From assembly GCA_021808035.1 (NCBI GenBank), contig JAKBCG010000197.1, positions 1 through 5,294 on the forward strand: a DNA stretch of 5,294 nt, written 5' to 3'. A program made the translations under genes and the position numbers. The notes beneath the pieces are model-generated. The model was not told the origin of the DNA, did no database searches, and saw only the letters and a list, made by a program, of their open reading frames with translations. Shown one piece after another: positions 1-5,294 of the stretch. Within the stretch, counting starts at the first letter, position 1; the number at the start of each line of letters is the position of its first letter. This stretch comes from Pseudomonadota bacterium (lineage in GTDB: Bacteria > Pseudomonadota > Gammaproteobacteria > Steroidobacterales > Steroidobacteraceae).

Positions 1-1
1 C

Positions 2-883
2 CGGCTCGAGGCCGTGCACAAGGGTCTCGGCGAGATGCAATCCCTCGCGACCGGCGTCGGGGATCTCAAACGGGTCCTCACCAACGTCAAGGCGCGGGGG
101 ACCTGGGCGGAGGTGCAGCTCGGCGCGGTCCTCGAGCAGGTGTTGACCGCCGATCAGTTCGGCCGGAACGTCGCGGTGAAACCGGGCTCGGCGGAACGGG
201 TCGAGTACGCGGTCCGTCTGCCGGGGCCGACCAACGAACCGGATTCCCACGTGTGGCTGCCCATCGACTCGAAGTTTCCGCAGGAAGACTACCTGCGGCT
301 CCAGGACGCCGCGGACAAGGCCGACGCGAGCTCGGTGCAGGCCGCCGCGGACGCGCTCGCACGGCGCATCCGATCCGAGGCGAAGGACATCAGCGACAAG
401 TATGTGTGTCCGCCCCACACGACCGACTTCGCGATCATGTTTCTGGCGACCGAGGGCTTGTATGCGGAGGTTCTGCGCCAGCCCGCGCTCGTCGACGACC
501 TGCAGCGACACCACCGCGTGGTGATTGCCGGTCCCACGACGTTGACCGCGGTTCTGAGCAGCCTGCGCATGGGATTCCAGACGCTCGCGATCGAGCAACG
601 CGCCTCCGACGTGTGGCGCGTGCTCGGAGCCGTGAAGACCGAGTTCGGCAAGTTCGGCACCATCCTCGAGAAAGTAAAGAAGCAGCTGTCGGCCGCGTCG
701 CGAAGCATCGATGAAACCGGCGTCAGGACCCGGGCACTCGAACGGCATCTGCGCGTGGTGGAACAGTTGCCGGGGACCGAGGCCACCGAGGTCCTCGGAC
801 TGCCGCAGATCGCTCTCGATGACGACCGCGAGCCATCGGGCGACGAGGCGACCCCACCGGCGCAACTCGAGGACGGTGATTAA
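2..883 (+). CDS. rmuC: RmuC-family DNA recombination protein, C-terminal part (5' end outside window)
   Basis: The frame is open to the left edge (codons R-L-E-A precede the GTG at 14), so this is the C-terminal 293 residues of a longer protein, and the GTG at 14 is an internal valine codon rather than a start. Counting from base 14, the conserved RmuC block runs from about residue 5 to 230: GTWAEVQLGAVLE (29-41), LPIDSKFPQEDY (82-93), KYVCPPHTTDFAIMFLATEG (129-148), GPTTLTAVLSSLRMGFQTLA (173-192). The E64...D85-S-K87 arrangement resembles the (D/E)xK core of restriction-endonuclease-like nucleases, the fold predicted for this family. Known: E. coli RmuC limits rearrangements between short inverted repeats; its biochemistry is poorly defined. 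Full-length members (E. coli about 475 aa) have an N-terminal membrane anchor and coiled coil, which would lie upstream. The tail after about residue 254 is acidic, low in complexity and probably disordered. Family assignment is secure; exact function is not. Confidence 0.93.
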   Translation, partial: RLEAVHKGLGEMQSLATGVGDLKRVLTNVKARGTWAEVQLGAVLEQVLTADQFGRNVAVKPGSAERVEYAVRLPGPTNEPDSHVWLPIDSKFPQEDYLRLQDAADKADASSVQAAADALARRIRSEAKDISDKYVCPPHTTDFAIMFLATEGLYAEVLRQPALVDDLQRHHRVVIAGPTTLTAVLSSLRMGFQTLAIEQRASDVWRVLGAVKTEFGKFGTILEKVKKQLSAASRSIDETGVRTRALERHLRVVEQLPGTEATEVLGLPQIALDDDREPSGDEATPPAQLEDGD

Positions 884-899
884 CCGAATGCCCGACGGT

Positions 900-923
900 G
901 GTCGAACCGGCCGAAATTCGACC
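900..923 (+). terminator. Short inverted repeat downstream of rmuC, possible weak terminator
   Basis: GGTCGAA (900-906) and TTCGACC (917-923) form a perfect 7-bp stem with a 10-base loop, 16 bases after the rmuC stop codon. No T-run follows, so it is not a canonical intrinsic terminator. It could equally be a chance repeat or an operator-like dyad upstream of the next gene. Confidence 0.25.
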
Positions 924-955
924 GGCGTGCGGCGACCCGACCCGCGCGAACGGCT

Positions 956-961
956 TACAAT
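956..961 (+). promoter_or_regulatory. Possible -10 element giving a leaderless mRNA for the PLP-enzyme gene
   Basis: TACAAT at 956-961 matches the TATAAT consensus at five of six positions and sits eight bases before the ATG at 970. Transcription starting about 7-8 bases downstream would begin at or right before the start codon, giving a leaderless transcript. This fits the lack of a properly spaced Shine-Dalgarno sequence there: the only purine-rich stretch, GGCGGG at 962-967, is just two bases from the ATG. I see no convincing -35 hexamer at the expected distance, so this is a suggestion only. Confidence 0.35.
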
Positions 962-969
962 GGCGGGCC

Positions 970-2094
970 ATGAATTCCCGAACGGACCCTCTTCTCGCCG
1001 CGCTCTCGTCGCCTGATTCGCTGCTCGTCGCGGCGGGGCGCGACCGACGACCGGGTTCACCGCTGAACACGCCGCTCGTCCCCGCGTCGAACTTCGTGCT
1101 CGGCACCGAGCGTGCCTACGCCCGCGGCGACGGCACGCCGACCTGGGAAGCGCTGGAAGAGATCGTCGGCCTCTTGGAGGGTGGGAAAGCCGTGGCGTTC
1201 GCCTCCGGCATGGCTGGCGCCGCCGCGGTCTTCGACCGACTACCCGCTGGTTCGCGCATCGTGATACCGGACGATTGCTACCAAGGCGTCGCCGAGCTGG
1301 CGGAATCCGGGCGGTGCAAGGGGTTCTGGAGCGTCCGTCGGCTGCCGGCGGACGATACGGACGGCTGGATCGGAGCGGCGGCCGAGTCCGACTTGCTGTG
1401 GCTGGAATCGCCGTCCAATCCGCTGCTGGTCGTCGCCGACCTGCGTGCGATCTGCGCGGCTCCCCGCAAGCCCTCCGCGCTCGTGGCCGTCGACAATACC
1501 TTTGCGACCTCGCTCAATCAGCGACCGCTCGATCTCGGTGCCGACGTTTCGTTCCAATCCGCGACCAAGTTCATCGGCGGGCACTCCGACCTGCTCGCCG
1601 GCGTGGTCGCCGTGAGGCGCGACGACCTGCTCGCCGACGTTCGTGAAGCACGGCACCGCAACGGCGCCACGCCGGGTGCGCTGGAATGCTTCCTCGCGGT
1701 GCGCGGGGCGCGCACGATGGCGCTGCGACTCGAGCGCGCGCAGGCGAATGCGATGATCCTTGCGGAGCGCCTATGCGCGCATCCGGGCGTCGTCTGCACG
1801 CGGTATCCCGGGCTGCCGTCGCATCCGACGCACGCCATCGCGCGCACCCAGTTGCAGGGTTATGGAACGATCATCTCGTTCGACGTCCGCGGTGACGCGG
1901 CCGCGGCCGACGCGGTATGCTCGCGCGTCCGGCTCATCCAGCACGCGACGAGCCTGGGCGCGGTGGAGTCCACCCTTGAGCGCCGGGCGGCAATTCCCGG
2001 GCAAGCGCACCTGCCGCCCTCGCTGCTCCGACTGAGCGTGGGGATCGAGAACGCCGACGACCTTTGGGCGGATCTCGGTGCGGCGCTGCCGTAG
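970..2094 (+). CDS. PLP-dependent cystathionine gamma-synthase/gamma-lyase family enzyme
   Basis: This 374-residue protein is a fold-type I PLP enzyme of the Cys/Met metabolism family (MetB, MetC, CGL, MGL), cytosolic and normally tetrameric, acting on the C-S bond of cystathionine-like substrates or replacing a gamma substituent. Visible signatures: YARGDGTPTW (50-59) with Tyr50 and Arg52, which in the family reach the cofactor phosphate of the neighbouring subunit; SGM (79-81); DDCY (101-104), where Tyr104 matches the active-site tyrosine; VDNTFATS (174-181) with Asp175, the pyridine-nitrogen partner; SATKFIGGHSD (197-207) with Lys200 as Schiff-base lysine; SLGAVES (328-334); LLRLSVGIE (352-360) with Arg354 binding the substrate carboxylate. 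The ATG at 970 is chosen over the in-frame GTG at 898 because homologues begin near here and residues 898-969 look non-coding. Oddity: the MTHA-type segment common between the VES and LLR motifs is missing. Lyase or synthase activity cannot be decided, so no symbol is given. Confidence 0.9.
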   Translation: MNSRTDPLLAALSSPDSLLVAAGRDRRPGSPLNTPLVPASNFVLGTERAYARGDGTPTWEALEEIVGLLEGGKAVAFASGMAGAAAVFDRLPAGSRIVIPDDCYQGVAELAESGRCKGFWSVRRLPADDTDGWIGAAAESDLLWLESPSNPLLVVADLRAICAAPRKPSALVAVDNTFATSLNQRPLDLGADVSFQSATKFIGGHSDLLAGVVAVRRDDLLADVREARHRNGATPGALECFLAVRGARTMALRLERAQANAMILAERLCAHPGVVCTRYPGLPSHPTHAIARTQLQGYGTIISFDVRGDAAAADAVCSRVRLIQHATSLGAVESTLERRAAIPGQAHLPPSLLRLSVGIENADDLWADLGAALP

Positions 2095-2128
2095 CGCGGC
2101 GGTGCGGGTTCGAGATCGCCGGCATCTG

Positions 2129-2157
2129 TTGACCCGCCACCTGACGCCGGTCATCCT
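2129..2157 (+). promoter_or_regulatory. Weak candidate promoter for the sulfotransferase-family gene
   Basis: TTGACC (2129-2134) is a five-of-six match to the sigma-70 -35 box. Seventeen bases later lies CATCCT (2152-2157), matching only three of six -10 positions. The pair sits in the 97-base gap after the PLP-enzyme gene, about 35 bases before the start of the next gene. The good -35 and correct spacing make it worth noting; the poor -10 keeps confidence low. Confidence 0.28.
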
Positions 2158-2178
2158 ACGGCGACCACGATCGCTCGC

Positions 2179-2184
2179 AAGGAG
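2179..2184 (+). promoter_or_regulatory. Strong ribosome binding site for the sulfotransferase-family gene
   Basis: AAGGAG at 2179-2184 is a near-perfect Shine-Dalgarno sequence seven bases before the ATG at 2192. It fixes that start codon and contrasts with the upstream PLP-enzyme gene, which has none at a usable distance. Confidence 0.85.
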
Positions 2185-2191
2185 ATAAGCG

Positions 2192-2869
2192 ATGGCGTTG
2201 AAGGTCATTGGTGCCGGCATGGGACGCACGGGTACGGCCTCATTGAAGGTTGCCCTCGAGGCCGTGGGATACGGTCCCTGTTATCACATGACGGAAGTGC
2301 TGAAGAATCCAGCTTCCATCGGTGACTGGATCCATGCGGCCGAGGGTCGCGGGGATTGGGACAAGATATTCGATGGATACGCTTCGACCGTCGACAACCC
2401 CGGATGCAATTACTGGAGAGAACTCGCCGCCCACTACCCGGAAGCGAAAGTCATCTTGACCACACGAGATCCCGAAAAATGGTTCGAATCAACCAACGAG
2501 ACCATTCACTCGGCCGAGTTTGCCCGCTTCATGCGGCACTCTCCGTTCGGCGAGATGATTCAAAAGACCATGTGGGACCGGATGCAGAATCGCATGCAGG
2601 ACAGGGCGCACATGGTCGAATTCTTCAATCGACATGCGGCGGACGTCATCGGGGCGATCCCGGCCGAGCGGCTCCTCGTCTATCAGGTGAGCGACGGTTG
2701 GGAACCGTTGTGCGAGTTTCTGCGGGTACCCGTTCCGAGCGTGGATTTCCCGAAGATCAACAGCCGCGACGAAACGAAGCAAATGTTGGCGGGTTTGATG
2801 GCAGGTGGCGGGGGCCAGATGAGCGAAGAGGCGATGGGCAAGGCCGCCCGGGAACTCCACGGCGGTTGA
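2192..2869 (+). CDS. Sulfotransferase family protein (PAPS-type P-loop fold)
   Basis: This 225-residue protein starts at an ATG with a strong ribosome binding site. An N-terminal beta strand leads into GAGMGRTGTASLK (7-19), the loop that in sulfotransferases holds the 5'-phosphosulfate of PAPS. ILTTRDPEKWFES (88-100) matches the 3'-phosphate motif, with Arg92 and Ser100 as expected contacts. YHMTEVL (31-37) and YQVSDGWEPLCEFLRVPVP (164-182) are the features I associate with the Sulfotransfer_4-type family, common in proteobacteria and fungi but scarcely characterised; the acceptor is unknown. No signal peptide or membrane helix is evident, so it is probably cytosolic. Length fits the family. 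The C-terminus (about 199-225) is rich in Gly, Ala and Met and looks poorly conserved. GC is markedly lower than in neighbours: a hand count gives 129 of 240 in 2281-2520 (54%), and an ATA isoleucine codon occurs at 2366. Transfer from another genome is possible. Sulfonation activity itself is inferred from motifs only. Confidence 0.87.
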   Translation: MALKVIGAGMGRTGTASLKVALEAVGYGPCYHMTEVLKNPASIGDWIHAAEGRGDWDKIFDGYASTVDNPGCNYWRELAAHYPEAKVILTTRDPEKWFESTNETIHSAEFARFMRHSPFGEMIQKTMWDRMQNRMQDRAHMVEFFNRHAADVIGAIPAERLLVYQVSDGWEPLCEFLRVPVPSVDFPKINSRDETKQMLAGLMAGGGGQMSEEAMGKAARELHGG

Positions 2870-2941
2870 TCGAACTCGTCCAGGTGGTGGCAGCCGCCGC
2901 CGGGCCGTGATTCGCGGCGATAGATCCGGATCCGCCGGTGG

Positions 2942-2983
2942 GTTCGCGCGACGACGCCCGACCGCCGACGGCGCCGCGCGAAC
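2942..2983. terminator. Hairpin A in the convergent intergenic region, possible transcription end of the sulfotransferase gene
   Basis: GTTCGCGCG (2942-2950) and CGCGCGAAC (2975-2983) are perfect 9-base inverted repeats. Inside them CGCC (2963-2966) and GGCG (2970-2973) form a second 4-bp stem closed by a GAC loop. The structure begins 73 bases after the sulfotransferase stop codon. No T-run follows on the plus strand, so it is not a textbook intrinsic terminator; it may act as an RNA 3'-end stabiliser or as a repeat element. Confidence 0.4.
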
Positions 2984-3023
2984 GGGTCCCGGGGGGGCGA
3001 CGCCCCACCGATCCCGGGACCCG
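2983..3023. terminator. Hairpin B, long GC-rich stem just after the TonB-receptor stop codon
   Basis: CGGGTCCCGGG (2983-2993) and CCCGGGACCCG (3013-3023) are perfect 11-base inverted repeats. Nested inside, GGGGC (2994-2998) pairs with GCCCC (3002-3006) around a GAC loop, leaving a bulge at 3007-3012. On the minus strand the stem starts nine bases after the receptor stop codon, the usual position for a terminator. Neither strand has a U-tract after it, so termination would have to be non-canonical, or the stem may protect the 3' end. It shares base 2983 with the adjoining hairpin. Confidence 0.5.
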
Positions 3024-3032
3024 GTGCGTGGA

Positions 3033-5294
3033 TCAGAACCGATAGCTCATCCGCACGCCGATCGTTCGCGGCACGTTGATCGTGTTCGCCTTCACGAATT
3101 CGGCATAGCTCGCATAGAGGATCGCGTGCACGTCGGTGAGATTCGTGCCGTAGAGCTGGGCGTCCCACGCGCCCCGGCCGACGCCGAGCGATGCGTCGTA
3201 GGTCGTGAATCCCGGGTCGTTGAACGCGACGGATGCCCCTTGCAGCGTCTTCGTGAGCTGATCGGTGGTGGCGTACGAGTGCGCCTGGTGCATACCACCG
3301 ATCTGCCAGAAGGCGCGGTAGTCGCCGACATGGAAATCGTACCGCGCGCGCAGGTTCGCCTCGAACGGCGGCGAATTCGCGAGCGGTGAGCCGAGCGCGC
3401 CGAACGGGTTCACGATGTCGATGGGTTGACCGGTGGTCGGATTGACGAGGCCGAGGGTCTTCACGACATCGCTGCTGTTCCATGCAGCCGATCCAGTCAG
3501 CGTCAAGCCGTGAGTCACGCGCGCTATCGCGGAGATCTCGACGCCCCGGACGCGGTAGTTCGGCCCGTTGGTCGTGAAGGTGATGTTGCCGGTCACGCCC
3601 GGATCGAAGATCGACAGTTGGGTGTGGTCCCAGTTCTCCTGATAGACCGCGCCGTTGAACTGCACCCGGTGATTCCACCACTCGGTCTTCCAGCCGAGTT
3701 CGTTGTTCGTCAACGTGTCCGGCGCGAACGCGAGCGGCGGCTTGAACAAACCGTACAGCGGCGAGCTTGGCTGGATCACGGCCTGGGCGCGATTGAAACC
3801 GCCCGGCCGGAATCCCTGCGACCACGTGTAGTAGAGCATCGCCGTATCGGTCACGTGCCAGCTGAGATTGACGCGGCTCGTGAAACCCGAGTAGGTCTTG
3901 CGCAGATGCTTCGCATCGAGGTTGTTGCCGTTGCTGATCGGCACGGTGCAAGGCGAAGCGACGGTCGCCGCGCTGAAGATGCCCCCGGGGTTGCAGCCAT
4001 AGCTGCCGACGTTCGAGCCGACCTCGAAGTTCTCGATGCTGTAATAGCGCGTGCCCGCGGCCAGCGTGAGCTTCTTCGGCAGGATGTCGTAGTCCATCGA
4101 CAGATAGGCCGCCGTCTGCTTGTATCCGCGGGTGATGTCGTTGAAATACGACTCTCCCTGCGGCCGGACGTTCGGGTTGTTCGCAGTCGCGCCGGGAGGA
4201 GGCGCGATCGGGACGAAATTCGGATTCGAGGTGTAGAACCAGTCTTCCTGGTCATGGATCGTGAAATTCTCCCAGAACACGCCGACCAGGCCGCGCAGGC
4301 GCCAGTCGTCGGGCGTGCTCAGGCGCATTTCGTGGCTCTGGTGGGTCGTGTTCTCACGCTCCGTCCAATAACCGCTCGGCGAGTAGCAGCTCGGCTGGGT
4401 CGCCACCCCGTTCACCGTGGAACCCGGTACGTTGCATTGGTAGTACTCGGCGTAAGCGCCGCGCGAGTAGTTCGTATAGTCCTGCTGCTGGTCTGAATTG
4501 CGGTCGAGATAACCACCGCTATAGATGAAATTGAGCTCGTCGATGCGCCCCTTGATCGTGAGCGCGGTGTTCGAGAAGCGGTCCTTGTTGTATGACGGGT
4601 TGTACAGCTGCACCGACAGGGGCGGCAGCGGCTGACCGAGCCCGTCGTACTGCTCGGCGTAGAAGACCCCCTCGGCATCGATGTTCTGGTACATCTGCGA
4701 GACCAGCGCGCTCCAATCCGGGTTGAACTGGTATTTCGCCTCGACGCGCCCGCCCTTGTAGGTGACCGGGTTGATCGCCCGGCCGACCAGATTGTCGTTG
4801 GACAGCGAGGGCCCTGGTGGAACGACACCGTGGAAGTAGTAGGCGATCCCCTTGTCGGTCGGGGCGCGCGTGAACGTCGCCGGGATGTTGTCGATGTAAC
4901 CGCCGCGATTCTCGTTGAAGAGGACCGCTCGCACCGCGAACTTGCCCGGGATGATGGGTACGTTGAGCATCGCGTCGATGTTCGTGCTCGGATCGCCGTG
5001 CGCGGTGACCGCATAACCCGCGTTTACGTCTCCCTCGGTGCGGTCGAGCACCGGCTTGTTGGTGATGTAGCGCACCACGCCCGCCTGCGCGCCTGCGCCG
5101 AACAGCGTACCCTGCGGACCTTCGAGCACCTCGATGCGCTGCAGGTCGGCCGCGTAGACATCGAGGTTGCGGCCCGGCAGCTGTCCGGATTGATCGTCCA
5201 GGTAGATCGCGACGGTCGGGAAACTGCCTTCCGCGCCCGAACCGATCGTGCCGGTGGACAGCCCGCGCATGTAGAGGTCGCTCTCCGCCGGACC
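3033..5294 (-). CDS. TonB-dependent outer-membrane receptor (N-terminus outside window)
   Basis: This is a TonB-dependent active transporter of the outer membrane. The frame stays open to the window edge (residues G-P-A-E-S-D-L-Y precede the methionine at 5270), so that methionine is internal, and the signal peptide, TonB box and first part of the plug are missing; 753 residues are visible. The end of the plug domain occupies about the first 80 residues: VAIYLDD, then LQRIEVLEGPQGTLFGAGAQ, then VVRYITNKP. The rest is beta-barrel, with alternating aromatic and polar residues, including LSWHVTDTAMLYYTWSQGFR, NELGWKTEWW, a near C-terminal AQLYGTNLTD segment, and SYRF with the terminal Phe used for barrel insertion. 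Only four cysteines are visible, as two close pairs (codons at 4434/4386 and 3993/3948) that could form loop disulfides. The substrate cannot be told from sequence; siderophores, sugars and other large solutes are all possible. The gene is convergent with the sulfotransferase gene and its promoter lies outside the window. Confidence 0.93.
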   Translation of the reverse strand, partial: GPAESDLYMRGLSTGTIGSGAEGSFPTVAIYLDDQSGQLPGRNLDVYAADLQRIEVLEGPQGTLFGAGAQAGVVRYITNKPVLDRTEGDVNAGYAVTAHGDPSTNIDAMLNVPIIPGKFAVRAVLFNENRGGYIDNIPATFTRAPTDKGIAYYFHGVVPPGPSLSNDNLVGRAINPVTYKGGRVEAKYQFNPDWSALVSQMYQNIDAEGVFYAEQYDGLGQPLPPLSVQLYNPSYNKDRFSNTALTIKGRIDELNFIYSGGYLDRNSDQQQDYTNYSRGAYAEYYQCNVPGSTVNGVATQPSCYSPSGYWTERENTTHQSHEMRLSTPDDWRLRGLVGVFWENFTIHDQEDWFYTSNPNFVPIAPPPGATANNPNVRPQGESYFNDITRGYKQTAAYLSMDYDILPKKLTLAAGTRYYSIENFEVGSNVGSYGCNPGGIFSAATVASPCTVPISNGNNLDAKHLRKTYSGFTSRVNLSWHVTDTAMLYYTWSQGFRPGGFNRAQAVIQPSSPLYGLFKPPLAFAPDTLTNNELGWKTEWWNHRVQFNGAVYQENWDHTQLSIFDPGVTGNITFTTNGPNYRVRGVEISAIARVTHGLTLTGSAAWNSSDVVKTLGLVNPTTGQPIDIVNPFGALGSPLANSPPFEANLRARYDFHVGDYRAFWQIGGMHQAHSYATTDQLTKTLQGASVAFNDPGFTTYDASLGVGRGAWDAQLYGTNLTDVHAILYASYAEFVKANTINVPRTIGVRMSYRF

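Noticed and set aside
898..969. N-terminal extension of the PLP enzyme from a GTG at 898
   Set aside because: The extra 24 residues have no family resemblance, cover an inverted repeat and a possible -10 box, and the ATG at 970 gives a normal N-terminus.
1240..1656. Minus-strand open frame antisense to the PLP-enzyme gene
   Set aside because: It lies wholly opposite a gene with an intact set of catalytic motifs, and it has no recognisable domain of its own.
2104..2125. GGTTCGAGATC, resembling a tRNA T-arm
   Set aside because: The flanking bases do not pair to form the T-stem, and there is no acceptor, D-arm or anticodon arm upstream.
2119..2150. CCGGC/GCCGG inverted repeat between the PLP-enzyme and sulfotransferase genes
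   Set aside because: Only five base pairs with a 22-base loop and no T-run, so it is expected by chance in GC-rich sequence.
2923..2932. Perfect 10-base palindrome GATCCGGATC after the sulfotransferase gene
   Set aside because: It is short and single-copy in the window, and it has no promoter next to it; it could be a binding site but nothing supports it.
2683..3951. Long minus-strand open frame of 422 codons running through the sulfotransferase gene, the intergenic region and the receptor gene
   Set aside because: It overlaps two clearly recognised genes in another frame, its translation is rich in Arg, Pro, Ala and His with no family resemblance, and such stop-free frames are common in GC-rich DNA.
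3426..4496. Plus-strand open frame of 356 codons antisense to the TonB receptor
   Set aside because: The composition is Arg/Val/Ala-rich with no recognisable domain; it mirrors the codon pattern of the receptor gene on the other strand.

Overview
The window looks like high-GC chromosomal DNA from a Gram-negative bacterium. The TonB-dependent outer-membrane receptor requires an outer membrane, and the GC-rich codon use fits a proteobacterium. The receptor type (plug containing EGPQGTLFGAGAQ, C-terminus ending in SYRF) is typical of lineages with many such receptors, for example Steroidobacter-like Gammaproteobacteria or sphingomonads. The lineage is an inference and is not fixed by the sequence.

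Layout. Bases 2-883 (+) hold the C-terminal part of an RmuC-family protein; its start lies left of the window. An 86-base gap follows, and then bases 970-2094 (+) encode a PLP-dependent enzyme of the cystathionine gamma-synthase/lyase family. A 97-base gap with a good ribosome binding site leads to bases 2192-2869 (+), a small sulfotransferase-family protein of clearly lower GC than its neighbours. A 163-base convergent intergenic region follows, holding two abutting GC-rich hairpins. Bases 3033-5294 (-) encode most of a TonB-dependent receptor whose N-terminus lies beyond the right edge.

How the genes fit together. The three plus-strand genes point the same way, but the gaps between them are not operon-tight, and the middle and third genes each have a possible promoter of their own. 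Sulfur chemistry is a loose theme shared by the trans-sulfuration-type enzyme and the PAPS-type sulfotransferase, but nothing shows a shared pathway. The receptor is convergent and is probably an independent transcription unit. I see no CRISPR array, RNA gene, insertion sequence, phage gene or defence system. This is mostly ordinary chromosomal sequence, and the most unusual details are the tandem hairpins, the compositional shift in the sulfotransferase gene, a shortened substrate-site segment in the PLP enzyme, and the two cysteine pairs in the receptor.
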